The notes beneath the pieces are model-generated. The model saw only the letters and a list, made by a program, of their open reading frames with translations, was not told the DNA's origin and did not search any database. A DNA stretch of 16,099 nt from Candidatus Zixiibacteriota bacterium (lineage in GTDB: Bacteria; Zixibacteria; MSB-5A5; GN15; FEB-12), in assembly GCA_016213305.1 (NCBI GenBank), contig JACRAV010000392.1, positions 1 to 16,099 on the forward strand. The letters run 5' to 3'. Both the position numbers and the translations under genes were made by a program. Positions 7,527-15,890 of the stretch are shown piece after piece. How positions within the stretch are numbered: position 1 is the first letter of the stretch; every line of letters begins with the position of its first letter.

Positions 7527-10238
7527 TCACTTAATGATGGCCAGCCGGCCCATCCGCTCGCCGTACGGCGACTCCACGTGGTACAGATAAACGCCCGATG
7601 ACACCTGCCGCTGATCGCTCGACAGTATATTCCAGTCCTCGGTGCCGGTGAACCCCTCGTGGGACAGCGTGCGCACCAGGTCCCCTGCCAGCGTGTAGAT
7701 CCGAATGGTGCACTTGTCGGGAAGATTAACAAACTGTATAACGGACTCGCCGTTGAGATTCTCCACCTGCGCTGAATACCGCCCGAAATACGGGTCCGGC
7801 AGAGCATGAATCTTTCTCAGATCGAACGACGCCTGAGTAGCGCTAACCCCGTCCGGAGAAAACACGAACTCATCGTTGGGACCATTGACGGGCGCCCCTT
7901 CAATCGTGAACACATCGCCCGCCGCCGGCGTGAGGGTGGCGCTAAAACGGAATCCCCAGCTGTACAGTTGCGGAAAAGCAACCGCGGTCAGGTCGGCCAG
8001 CGTGTCATACGGATAATCAACGATTATGAGGGTGTTACCCGGAACCCAGACTCCCGTCGTCCTGGTGATCGAAAACGACACCCGCTGACCGGTGGTGGTA
8101 TTCCACACCTCGTACGGCACCCAGGCCCGGGGATAGGGAATCAGGTCGAACCCCTCCCAAACCGACGTCGCCAGCGAACTGTCGCCGGTGTACCGTATCT
8201 CATAGGTGGCCCGAATCTTGGCGTCACCGAAATGATCGTTCGGATCACCGGTCACAGCCGGGATGATTGGCCCCAGGAATGCGGTGATCACGAGGGTCGT
8301 GTCCGTGGCCACCGCAAAACCGGTTTGCCCGTACCCACGCGGCGACCGGTCGCCGTTGTTCACGATAATGCGAAGCCCGTCGCCGATCGGATAAAGAGCC
8401 GGATCGGCATTCTCCATCGTCTGGTTCTTCAGGACCGTATCCCCGGAAGAGTCGTTCACGAGATGCCAGAAGGTCTGGTCGGGCGTGTCGGTGAATACGA
8501 CCTTGTATCGTGATGAGGTAACCAGATTCCGATCAAACACGGTCGGCGTCACCGAACCGTCCGATGGTATTTGCGCCAGAATCGCGTCGTGTTGCACCGT
8601 CACGGCGGAGGGGTAATACCCGGCCGGGTCGGTCCTGGGCGTAACGGATACCACGTTCGGGGCCGAACCGGGCGAACTGAAACCCGACTGCAAAACGTCG
8701 ATCAGACCGGGCTGGCCCGCGTCGTAGGCCGACAGGCAATACCAGTATTCCACCCCGTTTGACAACGCGGTGTCGATGAAGTTATGCGGCATCGGATCGC
8801 CGATCGCGCCGGCGGGGAAATCCACCAGCGGTTGGTAGGCGATGTCTATGCAGGTGTTTCGATTCTTGAAATCGATCTCGCCCCAGGACTTTCCAAGGTT
8901 GGAACTGCGATACAATTTGTACCCGCGAAAATCGTTGATCCCGGTGAGCGGATCCAGGCCGACCTCGGAGGTGTCGGTCCAGCGCAGATATACTTTGCCG
9001 TTTCCCGCCTGGGCGTCAAGGCGCGGCGTCGTAGGCGGCTGGGGACCGATGTAATGGCTGTTGTACAGCGTTTGCGCCATCGCCGCGTTCGCCCGAAAAT
9101 CGGCCTCGTCTTCACCCGCGATCAGCGCGAATACAACTCTCACCGTCGTGCCGGCCAAAAGATTGATCCCCCGGGTGCACTGAACATAGTACTGGTCCCC
9201 CGGTGGATTCGAACCGTCAAATTGGTTGGTCGTGATCATCTGGTACTTGCCCGGATCGTCGGCCGGAACAAGCGCCCAGTCGCCGGTGCGGAAAGCGGTC
9301 ATGCCGATCCCGCTCGGCGTCTCGATAAACTTCGTTCCCATCATTCCGGTCTTCGATTTCCAACCGGGATCGTACCCCTTGGAATCGTATATCCACGCCA
9401 GATTTTCCAGCGAATCCGAGCCGACCAGATCATAGTCCTGTCCGTTTTGACCCACATACTCGTTCGCTCCGACGTCGATATCAGCGTACAGACCGAAGGC
9501 GAAGTTGGTGTAGTCGGTGGCCGACGTGTTCTTGATCTCAAGGATCACGTACAGAAAATCCTCGTTGTAGCAATAGTTCCACTGCAGGACTGTCTGAGTC
9601 ATCTCCAGACCCAGAAGAGAGCTACCCAACGCGGCATCGTTGAAACGATAGTGCGACTCCTGAAGGGAGGTCGGCCCGCCCGCGTAAAATTGCGAATCGC
9701 GGGGGTTATAAATTTTGTTGTACACCCAGTCTCCCGAATCGCTGTTCCACACTCGCCACCCGAGAGCCGGATCGCTCAACCCGCTTCCGAGCGTATCCAG
9801 CGGATCGTAACCGTAGTACCGGCTGGTGTCGGTGGAGAGCAGTATCTTGGTGGAACTGGTCCCCGACACGATGTTCGGTATCCCCTGAAAATCTTCATAC
9901 GTATCGGCGACCAGCGTGTCAATCCCGACAATCGCCCCCATCCAATATTTGATCTCCGCCAGATAATGATGGCCGGACCCCTTGGGCCACTCGCCCGACG
10001 GTTTCCCCTGCCAGTCAAAGCCGCCGATATACCCCCAGTTGTCAACGGTCGTGGCGAGCTGACCGTAGTCATGAATGACCTGGTCGATCGTCGCCGGCGA
10101 TGGAATCATCCGGGGCGGATCGGCTTCACCGTCTCGGGGGGTACCCGTCATCGCCGGACGTCCCCAAACCATGGAAAACGACCCGATCGCGGCCACCGCC
10201 GCCAGCATAATAAATGTGTGAGTGCGATGCTGTTTCAT
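7527..10238 (-). CDS. Large exported protein with fibronectin-III-like domain and FlgD-Ig/T9SS-like C-terminal domain
   Basis: The ORF is open to 10346, but ATG 10238 gives a signal peptide (MKQHRTHTFIMLAAVAAIGS) and a GGAAG ribosome site 7 bases upstream; the longer start would overlap the receptor gene by 86 bases. From 10238 the product has 903 residues. Residues about 50-400 are rich in Tyr, Trp, Asp and Gly, including a probable Ca-binding-like stretch (GLYADIDVGANEYVGQNG). A fibronectin-III-like domain spans about 402-505 (VYLRWTDTS, GYKLYRSS, YWYCLSAYD). The last ~85 residues are FlgD-Ig-like (IRIYTLAGDLVRTLSH, SGVYLYHVES, RLAIIK), the form used as a type IX secretion sorting signal. 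It should be surface-exposed or secreted. The ligand is unknown; no catalytic motif is visible. It sits 22 bases after the receptor stop. Confidence 0.85.
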   Translation of the reverse strand: MKQHRTHTFIMLAAVAAIGSFSMVWGRPAMTGTPRDGEADPPRMIPSPATIDQVIHDYGQLATTVDNWGYIGGFDWQGKPSGEWPKGSGHHYLAEIKYWMGAIVGIDTLVADTYEDFQGIPNIVSGTSSTKILLSTDTSRYYGYDPLDTLGSGLSDPALGWRVWNSDSGDWVYNKIYNPRDSQFYAGGPTSLQESHYRFNDAALGSSLLGLEMTQTVLQWNYCYNEDFLYVILEIKNTSATDYTNFAFGLYADIDVGANEYVGQNGQDYDLVGSDSLENLAWIYDSKGYDPGWKSKTGMMGTKFIETPSGIGMTAFRTGDWALVPADDPGKYQMITTNQFDGSNPPGDQYYVQCTRGINLLAGTTVRVVFALIAGEDEADFRANAAMAQTLYNSHYIGPQPPTTPRLDAQAGNGKVYLRWTDTSEVGLDPLTGINDFRGYKLYRSSNLGKSWGEIDFKNRNTCIDIAYQPLVDFPAGAIGDPMPHNFIDTALSNGVEYWYCLSAYDAGQPGLIDVLQSGFSSPGSAPNVVSVTPRTDPAGYYPSAVTVQHDAILAQIPSDGSVTPTVFDRNLVTSSRYKVVFTDTPDQTFWHLVNDSSGDTVLKNQTMENADPALYPIGDGLRIIVNNGDRSPRGYGQTGFAVATDTTLVITAFLGPIIPAVTGDPNDHFGDAKIRATYEIRYTGDSSLATSVWEGFDLIPYPRAWVPYEVWNTTTGQRVSFSITRTTGVWVPGNTLIIVDYPYDTLADLTAVAFPQLYSWGFRFSATLTPAAGDVFTIEGAPVNGPNDEFVFSPDGVSATQASFDLRKIHALPDPYFGRYSAQVENLNGESVIQFVNLPDKCTIRIYTLAGDLVRTLSHEGFTGTEDWNILSSDQRQVSSGVYLYHVESPYGERMGRLAIIK

Positions 10239-10260
10239 ACCATTTCTTCCCGGCCTCATG

Positions 10261-12966
10261 TTAGAAACTGTACTCCAACCCCAACCGCACGGTCCGTGGA
10301 GAGGAGAAATTCTGCGGATCCCGGTCATACAGGCGATTGAGATCATCCAGCTGTTTCTGGTCTAGCGCCAGCCCGGTGGTGTTGCGGAAACCGTCGTCAT
10401 CGGGTAGCCCGGTGCTCGGATAGACCGCCAGAACATTGTGACGATTGAACAGGTTTTCGACCTCGACGAAGAAGGTCAGCATATTGTGAGACCGACCGAG
10501 GATGACATCCTTGTTGAAACGCATATCGACACTGGAAGAGGCCGGCAGTCGCCCTTCATTGCGGCTACCCAGACGCGTCCCCTTGTCGTCGCTCTTGGTA
10601 TAAGGCAGACCTGATCCAAGGTACCCTACCGTCGTCAGTCCCCATCCCCCCGGCACCGGGATGCCGAAGAACCGCCCGCGCCAGTTTTGCGGAAACCGCA
10701 CCTCCACCACCGTCGTCAGGGTATGCCGTTGATCGAAATCCAGCGGATACTCGTTCACGGGCGCCAGGGTGTCGGAATTATTGGTGATGTACGTGTAATA
10801 CGGTTCCATGGCGTTGGAGCCGATACCCCGCGCCACCATGTACCCGTACGAAATCGACCCGCTCACATATCCGTTTACTTTCAGCCGCTCGATTTCGATA
10901 TCGAACCCGGTGGCCGTCCCGTAGTCCTGGTTTGTGAAGTGCGTCACCGGATAACTCCCGTGCACAAAGGCCTTCCGGGTTGTCACCAGATCGCTGAAGT
11001 CCTTGTAATAGGCGGTCACATCCAGCCGAAGGTAGTCACCCACCAGATGATCGACGCCCAGTTCATACGACACCGTCTTCTCCGGCTTCAGATCTGGATT
11101 CCCCAAAAGCGGCAGGCCCGACGTCAGATCGCCGGCCACATTCATATACAGGTACCGGTAGGTCGGCGTCTGATAGTACACGCCGTAGTTGGCGTGCATG
11201 ACCGTCTTGTCCGACACCGGGAACGAGACCCCGAACCGCGGCGACAGCGTCTTTTTGGCCGTCGCCTCCTCCCACACCGAGGCAAGCGTGCCGTTGTCCA
11301 TATGGTAGTGTCGATAGGCCATGTCGGGGTCGCGATAGTCGTACCGCAATCCGGCGTTGATCACGAACCTCTGATACTCCAGCTTGTCCTGCGCGTACCA
11401 GGAAAAATAGACCGGCTCCGAATCGTAAAACTCCGAATACGGCTTGCTGTTGTAGAACTTCTTGGAATCACGGTTGACATGAAACAGATCCAATGACACC
11501 CCCGATTTGATCTGGTTCGTCTTGGACATCTGCTGGATCCAGGTAGCCGTGACGGAATTATCGACCGACTTGCGATAGGAATAGGTCGGATCAAACCGGT
11601 TCCCCGTCATGAATCCGGTCAATTCGTACGGGTCGGCATAGTTCCGGTCATTGACATAATTGTTGTCCTGAATGGTTCCGTTGTACACCCCGTTGGAATC
11701 TACCGAATACCCGGGCCACAGTTCCCAATGCGTGCCGAATAGATGCTTGGGCGACGTCAGCGTCCAGGTCGAAAATCTGCTTATGCTGATCGACCACATG
11801 GTTCGCTCCGCCGGCACATAATTGGCCGACAGACCCGCCAGGTACGACTCCGACTTCATCATCGGAAGACCATCGAGCGCAAAGTCGAACGAGGCGCCAT
11901 TCACATCGCGATGCGTGTACACCGCGCCGTCCACCTTGGAGTAGGAACCGACCGCCCGAATGCGCATCTTGGCGATGGGTTGCATCGAGAATTTGGTCGT
12001 CGCCGTGTATGACGTCTTCCAGTCGTGCGGAAGATATCCGTAGTCGCGATAATATTCGCCGGAGGTGAAGAATGAATACCGCTCGCCCGGCAGGCCGGGG
12101 ATCGGTCCGGAGAGATTGAAACTCAACGATCTGTTCTGGTTAAGATTCAGAGACTCCCATCGCCCCACCGTCACGTCATAGACGTGGGTTGCCCCCTGGT
12201 ACGTGCGGACCCCGCCCTTGTAGGCGGCCCCGCCTTCGCGCGTTACCGCATTCACAATACCCGACAGGGCCTCGCCGTACTCGGGCGCAAACCCGCCCGA
12301 CGTCAGCGACAACTCTTCCAGCGAGGCCGGCATGATCCGCATCCCCGCCTGCGCTACAAACGGATCCTGGACCGAAAAACCATCGACATAGTACGCCACC
12401 TGGCCGGAACGGCCGCCGCGGACATGAAGCCCTTCCGCTTTGTCTATGACCACGCCGGGATAATTGGTCAGCACCGACTGCACCGAGTTGATATTGGGCA
12501 AATTCCGGAGCCGGTCGGCGGTGAATATCACTTTTGACGCCGTCTGATCGCGCTGAATCACCGGCGCGTCGGCGTTGACAATGCTCTGCCTGTTCAACTC
12601 CACCGGCGCCGACGCCATATCGAAATCCACCGGAGTGGTCAGGTCCACGAGTATCCGCACCCCTTTCTTGACCACGCCGTCGAATCCCACGTGCGACACG
12701 ACCAGATCATACTTGCCCACCGGGACATTAATAATGAAGTACTCCCCGTCGGCGTCGGTCTCGGTCGCCAGGTTTGTGCCCTGCACTTTGACCGTCGCGC
12801 CCACCAATGGGTCGCCGGTGCTGTGGTTTCGGATGGTTCCGGAGATCTTTCCGTACACCCCGGCAAGGGCGCTGGAACTCACAACCGCCGTGAGAATGGC
12901 TACGGCGAGGGCTCCCATAACGGTCCTGTTTAGCGTGCTCAAGGTAACTCCATTCACCGATTTCAT
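10261..12966 (-). CDS. TonB-dependent outer-membrane receptor with CarboxypepD_reg-like N-terminal domain
   Basis: The product is 901 residues from ATG 12966. A GTG at 12975 is in frame, but GGGAGG (12978-12983) lies only 2 bases from it and 11 from the ATG, so the ATG is preferred. The signal peptide ends near SSALA (31-35). Residues 37-120 form the CarboxypepD_reg-like/Ig domain (GKISGTIRNHSTGDPLVGAT). The plug domain is at about 125-250, with LPNINSVQSVLTNYPGVV and VRGGRSGQVAYYVDG. The rest is a 22-strand-type barrel rich in aromatic strand ends, finishing RLGLEYSF with a terminal Phe. Such receptors import bulky substrates across the outer membrane using TonB-ExbBD energy. No TonB, ExbB or SusD gene is in the window, and the substrate cannot be read from sequence. 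It is the first gene of a three-gene operon. Confidence 0.93.
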   Translation of the reverse strand: MKSVNGVTLSTLNRTVMGALAVAILTAVVSSSALAGVYGKISGTIRNHSTGDPLVGATVKVQGTNLATETDADGEYFIINVPVGKYDLVVSHVGFDGVVKKGVRILVDLTTPVDFDMASAPVELNRQSIVNADAPVIQRDQTASKVIFTADRLRNLPNINSVQSVLTNYPGVVIDKAEGLHVRGGRSGQVAYYVDGFSVQDPFVAQAGMRIMPASLEELSLTSGGFAPEYGEALSGIVNAVTREGGAAYKGGVRTYQGATHVYDVTVGRWESLNLNQNRSLSFNLSGPIPGLPGERYSFFTSGEYYRDYGYLPHDWKTSYTATTKFSMQPIAKMRIRAVGSYSKVDGAVYTHRDVNGASFDFALDGLPMMKSESYLAGLSANYVPAERTMWSISISRFSTWTLTSPKHLFGTHWELWPGYSVDSNGVYNGTIQDNNYVNDRNYADPYELTGFMTGNRFDPTYSYRKSVDNSVTATWIQQMSKTNQIKSGVSLDLFHVNRDSKKFYNSKPYSEFYDSEPVYFSWYAQDKLEYQRFVINAGLRYDYRDPDMAYRHYHMDNGTLASVWEEATAKKTLSPRFGVSFPVSDKTVMHANYGVYYQTPTYRYLYMNVAGDLTSGLPLLGNPDLKPEKTVSYELGVDHLVGDYLRLDVTAYYKDFSDLVTTRKAFVHGSYPVTHFTNQDYGTATGFDIEIERLKVNGYVSGSISYGYMVARGIGSNAMEPYYTYITNNSDTLAPVNEYPLDFDQRHTLTTVVEVRFPQNWRGRFFGIPVPGGWGLTTVGYLGSGLPYTKSDDKGTRLGSRNEGRLPASSSVDMRFNKDVILGRSHNMLTFFVEVENLFNRHNVLAVYPSTGLPDDDGFRNTTGLALDQKQLDDLNRLYDRDPQNFSSPRTVRLGLEYSF

Positions 12967-12999
12967 ACTGATCACGGCCTCCCGATCGGATGCCGTGGT

Positions 13000-13024
13000 C
13001 GTTACATGTCACCGCGCTACATGT
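13000..13024. repeat. Short spaced direct repeat in the receptor leader region (possible operator)
   Basis: CGTTACATGT (13000-13009) and CGCTACATGT (13015-13024) differ at one base, and their starts are 15 bases apart. Each contains the palindrome ACATGT. They lie 34-58 bases upstream of the receptor ATG, a plausible place for a transcription-factor site, but chance cannot be excluded from one locus. Confidence 0.3.
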
Positions 13025-13035
13025 TCATATCGGTG

Positions 13036-13085
13036 GCCGGCACGCGTCCCTTAACCCCGGAGGTCGCCGGTTGCCGGCTTTTTTT
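13036..13085 (+). terminator. Terminator-like hairpin in the divergent intergenic region
   Basis: On the + strand, GCCGGCA (13036-13042) pairs perfectly with TGCCGGC (13072-13078), followed by seven T (13079-13085). Inside are a small ACC/GGT stem and a short GCCGG-TTG-CCGGC hairpin (13066-13078) that would compete with the outer stem. No + strand gene ends upstream, so if functional it would stop antisense transcription or end a small RNA. On the - strand the same inverted repeat would fold within the receptor mRNA leader if transcription starts above it. Confidence 0.35.
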
Positions 13086-13172
13086 CCATCGCTCCGGCCC
13101 ACCCCTAGGCGATCCCGCGCGCCGGGGTCAAGAATCGGCCAGTATTCCCGATACAAGTCCAGAAGAGTGCAA

Positions 13173-13220
13173 ATGAGCGGGCAGACCCCGGAAAGGAGGG
13201 GGCGCTGGAACCCCCCGTAA
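13173..13220 (+). other. Possible 15-codon leader peptide ahead of the binding-protein gene
   Basis: ATG 13173 opens a 15-residue frame, MSGQTPERRGRWNPP, ending in TAA at 13218-13220, 25 bases before the ATG of the binding-protein gene. AGAAGAG lies 5 bases upstream, a weak ribosome site. The end Trp-Asn-Pro-Pro-stop is notable because terminal Pro codons slow termination, as in the TnaC leader. This is speculative: short ORFs are common by chance in GC-rich DNA. Confidence 0.2.
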
Positions 13221-13237
13221 AGTCTGAGCGTAGAGAC
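13182..13237 (+). promoter_or_regulatory. Candidate alternative stem-loops in the 5' leader of the binding-protein/kinase operon
   Basis: CAGAC (13182-13186) can pair with GTCTG (13222-13226), enclosing a GGGGG/CCCCC hairpin (13198-13202 with 13211-13215). GTCT (13222-13225) can instead pair with AGAC (13234-13237), 8 bases before ATG 13246. The two pairings exclude each other. A strong AAGGAGG (13193-13199) sits inside the first structure but 46 bases from the gene's ATG. The stems are short, so this is a hypothesis only; it matches no riboswitch class I could recognise. Confidence 0.25.
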
Positions 13238-13245
13238 CGTTACAC

Positions 13246-14196
13246 ATGATTCAGCTACGTCGAATTTTTGCGGTCAGTGCGTTTCTTGTCGGCCTCGGCG
13301 GTCTTGCCGGGACCGGCTGGACGCATTCGGTCGTGGTTATTTCTGCCGATACCCTGACCTCCACGGCCCGAACCATCAACGGCGCCAAAGCGGTTATCTT
13401 CGCCGATCAGCCCGATGCCACGGTCAGCGAGCTGGTGCTCGACATCAATCCCCAACACCGACAGTTTCAGCTCGATTCCATCCGCCTGCTCAAGCCCGAC
13501 ATCCTGCTGACCATCGGGAGCGCCGCCACCCGGATCGCCAGGGACAATTTCCTGAACACGCCGATCGTCTTTTCCTCGGTGATGTATCCGGTGATCTCCG
13601 GATTCGTGAAATCGATGAACACTCCCGGCGGCCACGTGACCGGCGCTTCACTCACTATCGCCGCCGATGTCCAGTTCAAGTACTTCCGCCGCATAGTCCC
13701 CAAATTGAAATACCTGGGCGTACTGTACTCGGACAATACGGCATCGCTCATTCCACCGGCCAAAGTCATCGCCGGAGAATTGGGCATCAAACTGGTGGCC
13801 CTGAGGGTCGGCAATGATAAGGAATTGCCGGCGGCGCTGGACTCGTTGGTGAACCGTTGCGACGGTCTGTGGTCTATCGCCGATCCCAACCTGTTCAGCC
13901 CCCAATCGACCAGCTACATCCTCTTGCACGCCATCCGGAGCGGCAAACCGTTCATGGGCTTTTCGCGAAACGTGGTCGAATCGGGCGCCCTGTTTGCCCT
14001 CGACTTCGACTACAAAGCCATCGGTCGCCAGGCGGGTAACATGGTTAATCAGATCGCCAAGGGCGCCCGACCGGCCGAGATTCCCGTCTCCACCCCCGAC
14101 GTCATCTGGTTTCACTACAACGAACTGACGGCCAAGCATCTCCGCATCAGCATCCCCGCCGATCTGGTCGCCGTGGCGAAGGAGGTCTATCGATGA
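13246..14196 (+). CDS. Periplasmic ABC-type substrate-binding protein (PF04392-like), probable sensor partner
   Basis: The 316-residue product has a signal peptide (MIQLRRIFAVSAFLVGLGGL, ending near GWTHS). Two Rossmann-like lobes of the ABC_sub_bind (TrpX-like) family follow: KPDILLTIGSAATRIARDNF at 83-102, TPIVFSSVMYP at 105-115, the GGHVTGASLT segment at 128-137 that is characteristic of the family, KLKYLGVLYSDN at 153-164, and KPFMGFSRNVVESGALFALDFDYKAIGRQAG, which is interrupted here by nothing unusual. ATG 13246 is the first start after an in-frame TAG at 13231; no good Shine-Dalgarno precedes it. Family members usually deliver aromatic amino acids or related ligands to ABC permeases, but no permease or ATPase follows. 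The gene overlaps the histidine kinase start by 4 bases (ATGA), so a ligand-sensing role with the kinase is likely. Confidence 0.88.
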   Translation: MIQLRRIFAVSAFLVGLGGLAGTGWTHSVVVISADTLTSTARTINGAKAVIFADQPDATVSELVLDINPQHRQFQLDSIRLLKPDILLTIGSAATRIARDNFLNTPIVFSSVMYPVISGFVKSMNTPGGHVTGASLTIAADVQFKYFRRIVPKLKYLGVLYSDNTASLIPPAKVIAGELGIKLVALRVGNDKELPAALDSLVNRCDGLWSIADPNLFSPQSTSYILLHAIRSGKPFMGFSRNVVESGALFALDFDYKAIGRQAGNMVNQIAKGARPAEIPVSTPDVIWFHYNELTAKHLRISIPADLVAVAKEVYR

Positions 14197-15878
14197 GACT
14201 TCCAAGCCGACTCGTCAACGCCAATCTGCGCACCCAGTTCATTGTGCCGATCTCGGCTCTGCTGATTATCAGCATGCTGGTCATCAGCGGTTATCTGATC
14301 CGGCGCCAGACCGACGAATACGTGCTGGAGCTTGAGACCCGTGGCTCTACCATCGCCAGCATGTTGGCCATCAACGCCGAAAGCGGCGTGCTGTTCGGTT
14401 CAACGCGCCAGTTGAACGCCTTGCTTGCCGAGTTGAACCGATTCAAGGACGTCCGGTTTGGTATCATCAAGAATAATGACAGTCTCCTGTCGTCCACCGG
14501 CAATGTGTCGGTAACCGACTCTTCGCCTGTGACGCGGGTCGATGACGAGTGCAACCTCACTTCATGTGACGCCACCCAACGGTTCATGCTTGACAGCGCC
14601 GGCGACGAAATCCTGCTGGTAAGCGTTCCGATCTACACCCGCAAGGAAATGGTCGATCGGGAACATCTGGGCATGACTGGCGACGTGGCCGCTACGGCCG
14701 CCACCACCCCGGACTCAATCGAGCAGATTGGGTCCGTCCAGATCGGACTTTCGACGGACGACCTCGCCGCCATGACTCACGAGGCGCAGATGGCGGTGAT
14801 CTTCCTGACCGTCTTCGTGCTTCTGTTCGCAGTGCTCGTGATTGCCATCGTGGTCAGCGCCATCACCCGGCCGATCACCGAACTGGTGGCCGTAACCGAC
14901 CAGATCAGCCGGGGCGACCTCAGCCAGCAAGTGGACATCAAGCGCCAGGATGAAATCGGCCACCTTGCCACCACGTTCAACAGCATGATCGTTTCCCTGC
15001 GCGAATCGCGCGACGAAATCGAGGGGTACAACCGGACCTTGCAGGAGAAGATTGTCGAGCGAACCCAACAGCTCGAGGAAGCCCAGACGGCCCTCATCCA
15101 GTCCGAGAAAATGAGCGCCATCGGCCAGCTGGCCGCCGGCGTTGCTCACGAATTGAACAATCCGCTCGGGGGTATCCTCGGCTACGCCCAGTTCACCCTC
15201 GAAAAGCTACAGAAGAATGCCCCCGGCAAAACCACCCAGAAAGATTACGAGAGCTACATCCGGTACGTGACCGACATCGAGGTCCAGGCCCGCCGGTGCA
15301 AGCAGATTGTCCAGAACCTCCTGCGGTTCTCGCGCTCCACCCGAACCCTGGAATTCGCGCCCCCCGATCTCAACAAAGTGCTTGAGGAAACCGTCACCTT
15401 CCTCGAACACCAACTCCATATGAACCAGATCGAACTGTCTCTGGAGCTGGAACCGGCGCTCCCCCTGATTCAGGGCAATGCCGGGCTATTGCAACAGGTG
15501 TTCACCAACCTCATTATCAACGCCATGCACGCCTCCAGTGGCGGCTCCACCATCACCATCAGTAGCCGCTTCTCACCCGCGGTGGGCGAGTTCGGCGGAG
15601 CGGTGGAACTGCTGGTCGTGGACCAGGGACATGGCATCGCTCAGGAGAATATCAAGAAAATCTTCGAGCCGTTCTTCACGACCAAGGAGATAGGCAAAGG
15701 CACCGGCCTCGGCCTGTCCGTTAGCTACGGCATTATCAAGGAACATGGCGGCGAAATCACGGTCAATTCGACGGTTGGCAAGGGAACCACATTTATCGTC
15801 GTGCTCCCCGTTCAGAAACCCGCCCCCGATACCGATAAACGGGAGGAAGGAAAGACCATCGATAACCACCGCGGATAG
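14193..15878 (+). CDS. Membrane sensor histidine kinase with CHASE8-like sensor region, HAMP, HisKA and HATPase domains
   Basis: This 561-residue kinase has membrane helices at about 17-36 and 202-224. The periplasmic region between them begins with a CHASE8-like motif (IASMLAINAESGVLFGS, 54-70) and holds two cysteines, C120 and C125. A HAMP linker (225-277, ITRPITELVAVTDQISRGDL), a coiled coil (about 277-306), and HisKA with phosphoacceptor H319 (GVAHELNNPLGGILGY) follow. The ATPase domain shows the N box (FTNLIINAMHA, N439 and N443), G1 DQGHGI (477-482), FEPFFTTK (491-498) and G2 GKGTGLGLS (501-509). All catalytic residues are present. AAGGAGG (14179-14185) sits 7 bases before the ATG, and the start overlaps the binding-protein stop, so production of sensor and kinase is coupled. 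A response-regulator gene follows after 12 bases. Confidence 0.95.
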   Translation: MRLPSRLVNANLRTQFIVPISALLIISMLVISGYLIRRQTDEYVLELETRGSTIASMLAINAESGVLFGSTRQLNALLAELNRFKDVRFGIIKNNDSLLSSTGNVSVTDSSPVTRVDDECNLTSCDATQRFMLDSAGDEILLVSVPIYTRKEMVDREHLGMTGDVAATAATTPDSIEQIGSVQIGLSTDDLAAMTHEAQMAVIFLTVFVLLFAVLVIAIVVSAITRPITELVAVTDQISRGDLSQQVDIKRQDEIGHLATTFNSMIVSLRESRDEIEGYNRTLQEKIVERTQQLEEAQTALIQSEKMSAIGQLAAGVAHELNNPLGGILGYAQFTLEKLQKNAPGKTTQKDYESYIRYVTDIEVQARRCKQIVQNLLRFSRSTRTLEFAPPDLNKVLEETVTFLEHQLHMNQIELSLELEPALPLIQGNAGLLQQVFTNLIINAMHASSGGSTITISSRFSPAVGEFGGAVELLVVDQGHGIAQENIKKIFEPFFTTKEIGKGTGLGLSVSYGIIKEHGGEITVNSTVGKGTTFIVVLPVQKPAPDTDKREEGKTIDNHRG

Positions 15879-15890
15879 GTCTGTGAACAT

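Noticed and set aside
8784..10340. Long + strand frame of 518 codons opposite the exported protein
   Set aside because: The composition is basic and His/Arg-rich with no domain pattern, no ribosome site and no operon context. It is a shadow of the - strand gene in GC-rich DNA.
10239..10346. N-terminal extension of the FlgD-Ig-domain protein to 10346
   Set aside because: It overlaps the receptor's 3' end and would push the signal peptide 36 residues inside the protein; ATG 10238 has the ribosome site.
13020..13245. Cyclic-di-GMP (GEMM-I) or cobalamin riboswitch on either strand
   Set aside because: Fragments such as GGGACGC and a GGAAAG loop appear, but the conserved core, tetraloop receptor and pairing order of GEMM-I are absent, and the cobalamin box is missing.
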